64,000 nt of DNA, taken from positions 238,426,019 through 238,490,018 of the forward strand of contig CM061062.1 in the NCBI GenBank assembly GCA_030762895.1, given 5' to 3'. Below are positions 58,225 through 64,000 of the stretch, piece by piece. Numbering within the stretch: the first letter of the stretch is position 1; every line of letters begins with the position of its first letter. The notes beneath the pieces are model-generated. The model was not told the origin of the DNA, did not search any database, and was given only the letters and a program-made list of their open reading frames with translations. The stretch comes from Sophora flavescens. Lineage: Eukaryota; Streptophyta; Magnoliopsida; Fabales; Fabaceae. The translations under genes were made by a program, and so were the position numbers.

Positions 58225-59492
58225 GCGTTGTCGCGCACGCGTCAAAAAGCGAGCGGTTTGTAAAAATATGTAGTTAGGGAGCGACAACTCGAGTATCATC
58301 TCACAAGGACTCTTGAAGGTTGTTAACAGAAAATCAGTTAGGGGGGGTTTTAGATTTGAAACTAAATAAAGAAAACAAACAGAAAACGATGCAAACTAAA
58401 TAACTATCAAATAGCTAAAAACGATTAACCTACTGTTCTCGGTTTCCCACTATCATTGGTTCATACAATTCCATGCCCTAAGCGGATTCTAATCTTTTCA
58501 ATTGTAACATCAATTAACAAGCGAAACCGACGCTACGAGACATATGTTCCTAATTCCGAATTAAGCAAACGGATTAAGCCCTTCGTGAATTAAGCAAACA
58601 CGAAGTGAACACACGCGAATTAAGCAAACGCGATTAAGTTTAGGAACACACAATCATCGAAACAAATCATACATATTCTATATAATCCTGAATTAAGCAA
58701 ACAGAACATACAGAACAAATATTGAAAGAGAATAGCAATGAGTTCAGGAATTACAGAACCTCAAGCGGCAGTGCAAACCGGTTACAGTAGATCAATCAAG
58801 GAGACTAGCTCTCCATTACAAAAGAAACACGAAACTCTAAACCTAATTCGCAGCCGTACTATAATCAAAAGTATGGATCCCCCTCTAATCTGCCCTAAAC
58901 AGCAATTTATAAACCCAGGATCAGCGTGCTCTCGCGAGGCGAGCATGATCTCGCGACGCGAATATTAATTATGGCGCGACTTCAAATTGGGTTCTCGCGA
59001 GGCGAGAGATCCGTTCGCGAAGTGAGACTTCAAATTCTGGTTTTGTCACAGCCGTGATGACTATCACGGGCAGGCCGTGATCACTTCTGACTTTGGGTGC
59101 TTATTTGTCATGGCCGTGACCCTCATCACGGCTAGGCCGTGATGGTCTCTGTCCTTCAGGGTTGGATTTCTCGCGGGGCGAGACATTGATTTGCGGGGCG
59201 AGTCAGAGAGGATGGCATTTCTGGCACGGTGAGGCTTCAGGCTCGCGAGGCGAGTAGCTTCTCGCGGGGCGAAGAACTCTAGAATTGCTTCTCTTTATTA
59301 ACCTGAAAACGACAAATAGCAGTAAGTGCTTTATTCGACTCAAAATCACTAAATTAACCTAAAAATACTTTACAGACTCAAAATGTTGCTTGAGGACAAT
59401 CAAGTCTAATTTGGGCGAAAACGAGATTAAACTCGAATAAGACCTTGGTCTTTACTAGTCAAAAACTAGTCTAGCCAGAGGCTGATCAAAAT
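58225..59492 (-). repeat. 5' LTR (element sense) of the TR-GAG-like element
   Basis: Near-identical to 54033-55303. TATA on the minus strand at about 58906-58914; motif array 58928-59275. Confidence 0.87.
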
Positions 59493-59665
59493 CTGACGTC
59501 CGGTGTAGGGCAATGACATGACTGAGAAGATGGTGTGACAGAGGCCACACACTCATATCCCAGGGCTCCCAAACCATATACATGGCCCTTCTTGTTCCTG
59601 CCACCAACCACCTCCAAGAAAAGGGCGTTTTCAGAGGCAGCAGAAGTAAACAACCTATTGAGCTC
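59493..59665 (-). pseudogene. CACTA transposase-associated protein, copy 2, part 2
   Basis: The minus strand reads ENALFLEVVGGRNKKGHVYG then LGALGYECVASVTPSSQS, continuous with 54032-53814 once the TR-GAG-like element is removed. (V)GGRxxKGRVYGLG is the characteristic end of the plant transposase (Ptta/En/Spm) domain. Upstream exons are not recognisable because a 93-bp repeat and a solo LTR follow. Confidence 0.68.
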
Positions 59666-59718
59666 CGCTCTCTACTAACAAACACATGCAAGGTTTCTAC
59701 CTTATCAGCACACAACCA

Positions 59719-61412
59719 TGTTGGTAATGGCTACGGTCTCAAGAGGGGGGGTGAATTGAGATATTGAAAACTTATTCAACAATTTAAAGTAAAACAGTGA
59801 TTCTTTTAAAGAAAATTGGTTTTCACTCAATTTTAATTCCCAAGAATTAGGTTATGGAACAAGTAATGATGACAAGAAGAATTATAAGTAGGAACAACAG
59901 ATTGCAGATTTAAATATTCAAGTTTAAACAAGTATATGGAGTTTAGGGATTAGAAGAACACGCAAACCGATTTATCCTGGTTCGGCTACCTCCTCTGGTA
60001 AGCCTACATCCAGTCCCACACCTCTATAGATTTCTTCACTATAATCAGCAATTACATAATTCTAATTACAACAACACAAGGATACCCTCCTTGCTTGAAA
60101 AATCTCCAGAAGGTACACTAGCTTTCTTTACCCAAGGATCCCTTCTATCCTTGTTGAACCCTAAGAGATACCCTTTCTTAGTCACTCTAATTCACAAAAA
60201 GAATTGAGTAGAAGCAAGACTCTAAAAGCCTGATAATACAAATTGAAGTTCTAACTATCACACTTTTCTCAGAGATAAAGCTCTTTGTTTTACAATCAGT
60301 ATGAGTTGCGTTTATTGTATGTGTTGTTGTTTTATTGTTTTTTTTTTAAAGTGTTCCTTTGATCCCTCTTTATATAGAAGACAGATTATAGCCGTTGGGA
60401 TTATTTAAGACAGATTTGGATCTGATTTAACAAAATCTGCTTTCTTGATTCTTGATCTCAAAATGTGATTCTGTTTGATCTTTGTAGAGATTGCGTCCTT
60501 CTTGAGATATAACTGTTTCCATCTGAAAGGATAGCCAAGTCTTTTTGAAGAGTAATTAATCCGTTTTTATTTGAAGAGAAAAATATACGCGTCCATTTGC
60601 CACGTCAGCAGACGGGAGTATTAGCTCAAGGTTATTGGACGGGCTCCAACTGGTAGACGAGCTTTGTATATAATGTAAGTGTACGGAGCTTCTAATTTAG
60701 CGTGTATCATTAGTAGACGAGCTCTCCAAGTGTTACTATCAATGGACGCGCGCTCTTGTTACTTTCAGTGGACGAGCTCTCCTTTTTCGTCAGTGGACGC
60801 GTGCTTCTTTTACATCAGTGGACGCGTGCTTCTTTTACATCAGTGGACGCGTGCTTTTCTTTTACATTAGTGGACGCATGCTTCTTTTACATCAGTGGAC
60901 GCGTGCTTCTTTTACATTAGTGGACGCGTGCTCCAAGTGCCACGTCAGCAGACGAGATCTTCTGTTTTCTTAGTGGACGCGCTTCATGTGCCACGTCAGC
61001 AGACGAGAACTTCTGTTTCTTTCAGTGGACGTGCTTCTGTGCCACGTCAGCAGACGAGATCTTCTGTTTCTTTCAGTGGACGTGCTTCTGTGCCACGTCA
61101 GCAGACGAGCTCTTCTGTTTTTTTCAGTGGACGCGCTTCATGTGCTCTTTCAGTGGACGATAGCTTTTTACTTTGTTCTTTTAGTGGACGCGCTTTCTTT
61201 GTTCTTTCAGTGGACGTCAGCTTTTTACTTTGTTGTTCCTTTAGTAGACGAGCTCTTTAATTGTTCATTGGACTTCAGCTCTTTACTTTGTTGTACTTTA
61301 GTGATCTTGCATGTAATTTAACACGAAATGAGTACGTAGTCAAAATTAAAAATCATGCAAAATACACTTTGTTTGTCATACATAAAAACATGAATGAGGG
61401 CTTAGTCTTACA
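59719..61412 (-). mobile_element. Solo LTR of the SIRE/Maximus-like family, copy with expanded array
   Basis: Starts TGTTGGTAATGG, ends GTCTTACA, 1694 bp, same ends as 8469-9952. Flanks are AACCA (59714-59718) and AACTT (61413-61417), a decayed 5-bp duplication; the neighbouring repeat unit shows the uninterrupted form acacaaccagtcatgc. Minus-strand TATA 60369-60376. The array 60590-61270 is about twice as long as in the other copy. Confidence 0.88.
60590..61270 (-). repeat. Expanded gcgtccact array upstream of LTR TATA
   Basis: Units cagtggacgcgtgcttcttt (about 25 bp) repeat five times at 60790-60935, then a higher-order unit of about 55 bp with gccacgtcagcagacgaga and ttctgtttctttcagtgga repeats at 60935-61135. 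Each unit has CpG sites. ORFs through it are repeat artefacts. Confidence 0.85.
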
Positions 61413-61590
61413 AACTTGTCATGCTTCTCATACAAGATCAAACAACCTATTGAGCTCCGTTCTCTACTAACAAACACATGAAAGGTTTCTACCTTATCAT
61501 CACACAACCAGTCATGCTTTTCAGACAAGATCATACAATCTATTGAGCTCTGCTTTCTACTAACAAACAACATATCAACTTAAAACAAAT

Positions 61591-62312
61591 ATGGATCGAA
61601 GAGAGACATACCTAACTAATCAGTGAAGCAGCAAACGAATAGAGAGGTGAGAACATGGAATATACCATTTAGCCAAAAGGAATAAATTAGAACGTGTTGG
61701 TAAACCTGGACAGAGTGCATGTATTCCATGCTATATGATTCCAAAATAAGGCTAAGCAATTTTCTAGTTTCTAGAAATCTAACTGAACACGTGCAATGTC
61801 ATATCGGAGTTTTATATATATTATAATAGTATTGGACTTGCAGTGCCTGAAGAAAAACTAAGAGAACATGAATATGATGTTTCCAACATGAATATTATGC
61901 TACTTATAATATTAAGTTAGAAGATATTGTTCACCTCTTTCTAATTATAGACCTATTTGCAGTACAAACCCTGAACAAATCCACGTACAATCGTTTTTGC
62001 ATTTTTGGCATTTTAGCGTCCGATAAGGAAATTGAAAAGTTAGCCTCATGTTCCATTTCAAAAACTAGAAAATATGCAAAGGTACCCTGACATCTATGCT
62101 CCGATACTACCATATTGAAAAGGGAATTAGGTACAACATACAAATTTGGCATCTTCTTTTTCTTTACACACTGGCATATTGTCATGTGAATCAAGTTGAT
62201 GATGTAAATATGTAACATGTACTTCCAACTTAATTTATGTGAAATTCCCAATTTTTGGCCAAGGACATATTCAGGTAATTACTAAAATGGTGAGAGTACA
62301 ATAGGAGCAGTT
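61591..62312. other. Unassigned DNA right of copy 2
   Basis: AT-rich; possible continuation of the CACTA-like element's intron or flank. A minus-strand open stretch at 61931-62251 has no recognised motif. Confidence 0.4.
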
Positions 62313-62459
62313 CTAAATTGTTTTACAACAACCCATTGAAAACAAAGATGAACATGAAGGAAAATGAAAGCGACAAAAGATATACCCAAACAAAACTGAG
62401 TTTGTCCTCAATATACTCAGATTTTCAGAAAAAATTAAAAATAAAACAGTAACACACAG

Positions 62460-62840
62460 GGAGGGAGAGGGAGGTGTTGGCGCGATGGTGCAGTGGGAGG
62501 TGGTGGTGCGGTAAGCGGTGGTCCAGTGGGAGGTGGTGGTGCGATGGAGGCTGTGGGAGGTGGTGGTGCGCGAAATAGAGAGGGGGGGAAAAGAGAAAGG
62601 GAGAAACGAGAAAGGGGGGGCACCGGGGTGCGGTGGTTGTGGGAGCTGAGGGTGGTTGTCACCGGACCGCGGCGGCTCGCAGTGGTGGGGGTAACAGAGA
62701 AGAGAGGGAGAGAAGAGGGAAAGAGAAATGGGGGGCAGGGAGGGGAAGCGTGGCACGCGTTGGTTCGTGGTGGGGGTGGGGTGTCCTAGCCGGAGGAGTT
62801 GTCGGAGAAATGGGGGGCAGGGAGGGGAGGGGGGCACGCT
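62460..62840. repeat. GC-rich, purine-biased low-complexity tract
   Basis: Repeats of ggaggtggtggtgcg (62465-62570), then a G/A strand with runs of five to seven G (62580-62625, 62700-62835). Open frames on both strands (Gly-rich plus, Pro-rich minus) follow from composition. G-quadruplex formation on the plus strand is plausible. Confidence 0.7.
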
Positions 62841-64000
62841 TGATGTGTGTTAAATATGCATATATTTTCATATTAGTTAGCATTTAATTGTTGCATTTTC
62901 TAGAATAGATTTTAGTAATTTTTAGCATTTAGCATGCATTTTGTATTTTACCTTTAGTTCGGATGATTTCTGTTTGTTTTTGTTGCACAAGTAGGTGGAT
63001 TTGCAAGTTCCGCAGGTTGGTCATGGAACGTACCACACCCACGGATGGTTCTGCATTACTTCTTTCATGTTGCTGAAAGATCCACGGCCAGCCCATGGAA
63101 CCTAACATAGTCGTGGAACATAGAGGAGCTTTTGAAGAAAACAGCTGAAAGATCCACGGCCAGGCCATGGAACCTGCCATGGCCGTGGATCTTGGAAAAC
63201 TATTACTGCATGAATTTTTTAGGCAACTGGAACAATCCATGGCCTTGTCGTGGAACATTCCATGGCCATGGATCGCATGCAGCAGAATCATAACTCCCAA
63301 CTTATTGTTTTTTATTGAGGGAGGAGTGGTTACAAACAAGGGGAGAGGATAAAAAGGAGGTTAGGGAGCTCGAAAATGGGGAGAAGAGCAACATAGAGAA
63401 TACTACAAAACACAAAGGAACACAAATAATCAAGGGGATTTTACAAGAGGAAGGTGGAGGACATCAGGATTCTCAGCGGAAACTCTTAGAGTTCTTTTCC
63501 TTCTCCTATTTTGTATTTCACCTCTAGTTTTCTGAATGTTCTTTTTGATACTTATGGATTTTATTATGAATATGTTTAGCAGTTTCTTTACTCTAGGATG
63601 AGGGATTAGCCCAATTGTTATTGACAATGTCTTGATATTTTCTCTCCTAAATCTATGAATTATGTCTATGATTCAGTTTTTGCACACCAACTATTTGTGT
63701 TTATGTGGCCACATGTTTTACATGATTATTGATCCTAAGGGATGAACTGAAAGAGGAACCTTAATTTTAGAACTCTAAAACTGAACTTGAATTGTTAATC
63801 ACGAAAGTAGATTAACTTTACTTGAAGCAATTCTTGAATTATCATTATTCTTAAAGGGTTCATCATAATTTGAATGCCATGAAAATAGGTATTGGATTCT
63901 TTTGGGCACGTTGTCGTATTCTGAAAGGGAACGATATTTAAATAGGATAATTCACTTTCATAGATAATTCAGATGATTAAGGGGATGATTTTGTTATAGA
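62841..64000 (+). mobile_element. LTR of the Athila/TR-GAG-type family, third copy, cut by window end
   Basis: Starts TGATGTGTGTTAAATATGC like 11513. It carries a ccacggcc / ggccatgg palindrome array (63050-63270), a TATA-like ataaaaagg (63348), and the downstream block with aaagggttca, attcttttgggcacgt and aaagggaacgat that parallels 12545-12650. Whether it is solo or part of a full element cannot be seen. Confidence 0.75.

Larger units (their letters stand above)
54033..59492 (-). mobile_element. TR-GAG-like non-autonomous LTR retrotransposon, minus orientation
   Basis: Nearly identical LTRs (54033-55303, 58225-59492, about 1.27 kb) enclose 2.9 kb coding only gag. The PBS on the minus strand (58199-58216) is tRNA-Asp type. 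The polypurine tract caaagtttaagtttgggg lies on the minus strand next to the left LTR. The 5-bp duplication CTGAC is at 54028-54032 and 59493-59497, and the empty site ccctctgacgtccgg is preserved at 19194-19208. LTR ends do not show perfect TG/CA in this phase, so the exact ends may shift by a few bases. High LTR identity marks it as a young insertion. Confidence 0.87.
45451..59558 (+). repeat. Segmental duplication, copy 2
   Basis: Direct copy of 1-19265. It differs by having a solo LTR instead of the full Tekay element, by three later insertions (52320-53813, 54033-59492, and 59719-61412 just outside), and by a deletion of about 330 bp at the 52320 insertion relative to 18646-18977. Confidence 0.9.
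59610..61590 (-). repeat. 93-bp tandem repeat, split by a solo LTR
   Basis: On the minus strand a unit containing gttagtagagaacggagctc, gatcttgtatgagaagcatg and ctggttgtgtgatgataagg occurs about three times (59618-59718 and 61413-61575). Because 93 is a multiple of 3, each unit stays open: SRERSSIGCLILYEKHDWLC then DDKVETFHVFV. It may equally be repeated exon plus short intron of the CACTA gene. Confidence 0.65.

Noticed and set aside
60790..61135. CRISPR-like array
   Set aside because: Units are directly adjacent and degenerate with no unique spacers, in a eukaryotic LTR; it is a minisatellite.
62493..62837. Overlapping Gly-rich and Pro-rich ORFs as genes
   Set aside because: Both come from low-complexity composition on opposite strands; no domain or splice context supports either.

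Overview
The window is a densely nested block of plant transposable elements with no intact host gene. The host is an angiosperm. A legume is my best guess, because of a SIRE/Maximus-type Ty1/copia element with an envelope-like region and because of a MITE whose ends resemble MITEs common in legumes. Nearly every coding stretch is a broken retroelement or transposon gene, and five solo LTRs are visible.

Layout. 1-19265 and 45451-59558 are direct copies of one ancestral segment, a few percent diverged. The ancestor held a CACTA-type terminus (visible at 45331), minus-strand exon fragments that look captured from a molybdenum cofactor sulfurase gene and an MO25-like gene, a chromovirus integrase-tail fragment, and a second CACTA element with a minus-strand transposase C-terminus. 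A Tekay/Del-like Ty3 element with LTRs of about 4.1 kb had inserted before duplication. Copy 1 keeps the whole element (1609-17463), itself interrupted by two solo LTRs. Copy 2 keeps only a solo LTR (47052-51157) with the same 5-bp target duplication AACAA. Copy 2 later received an Athila-type solo LTR (52320-53813), a gag-only TR-GAG-like retrotransposon (54033-59492, PBS for tRNA-Asp) and a SIRE-type solo LTR (59719-61412). Copy 1 preserves the empty site of the TR-GAG insertion.

Between the copies: a 5'-truncated SIRE-like copia element with integrase, RT, RNase H, envelope-like region and 3' LTR (19266-27408); a gag remnant and 3.5-kb LTR of a second Tekay-like element (27409-32575); a three-level nest, in which a MITE with 9-bp target duplications is split by a gag-only Ty3 element whose 3' LTR is split by a CACTA fragment carrying a Ulp1/C48 protease-type gene (33114-41256); then AT-rich DNA with two more MITEs flanked by perfect 9-bp duplications. 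After copy 2 come a GC-rich low-complexity stretch and a third Athila-type LTR that runs off the window end.

Recurring structural themes: several unrelated LTR families carry an array of short, often palindromic or CpG-rich motifs immediately upstream of the TATA box; the same inverted-repeat word (cacggcc...ggccgtg) occurs in different LTR families; the Tekay LTRs contain a repeat of about 144 bp periodicity after the promoter; and most premature stops in pol look like C-to-T or G-to-A changes, as expected from decay of methylated DNA.
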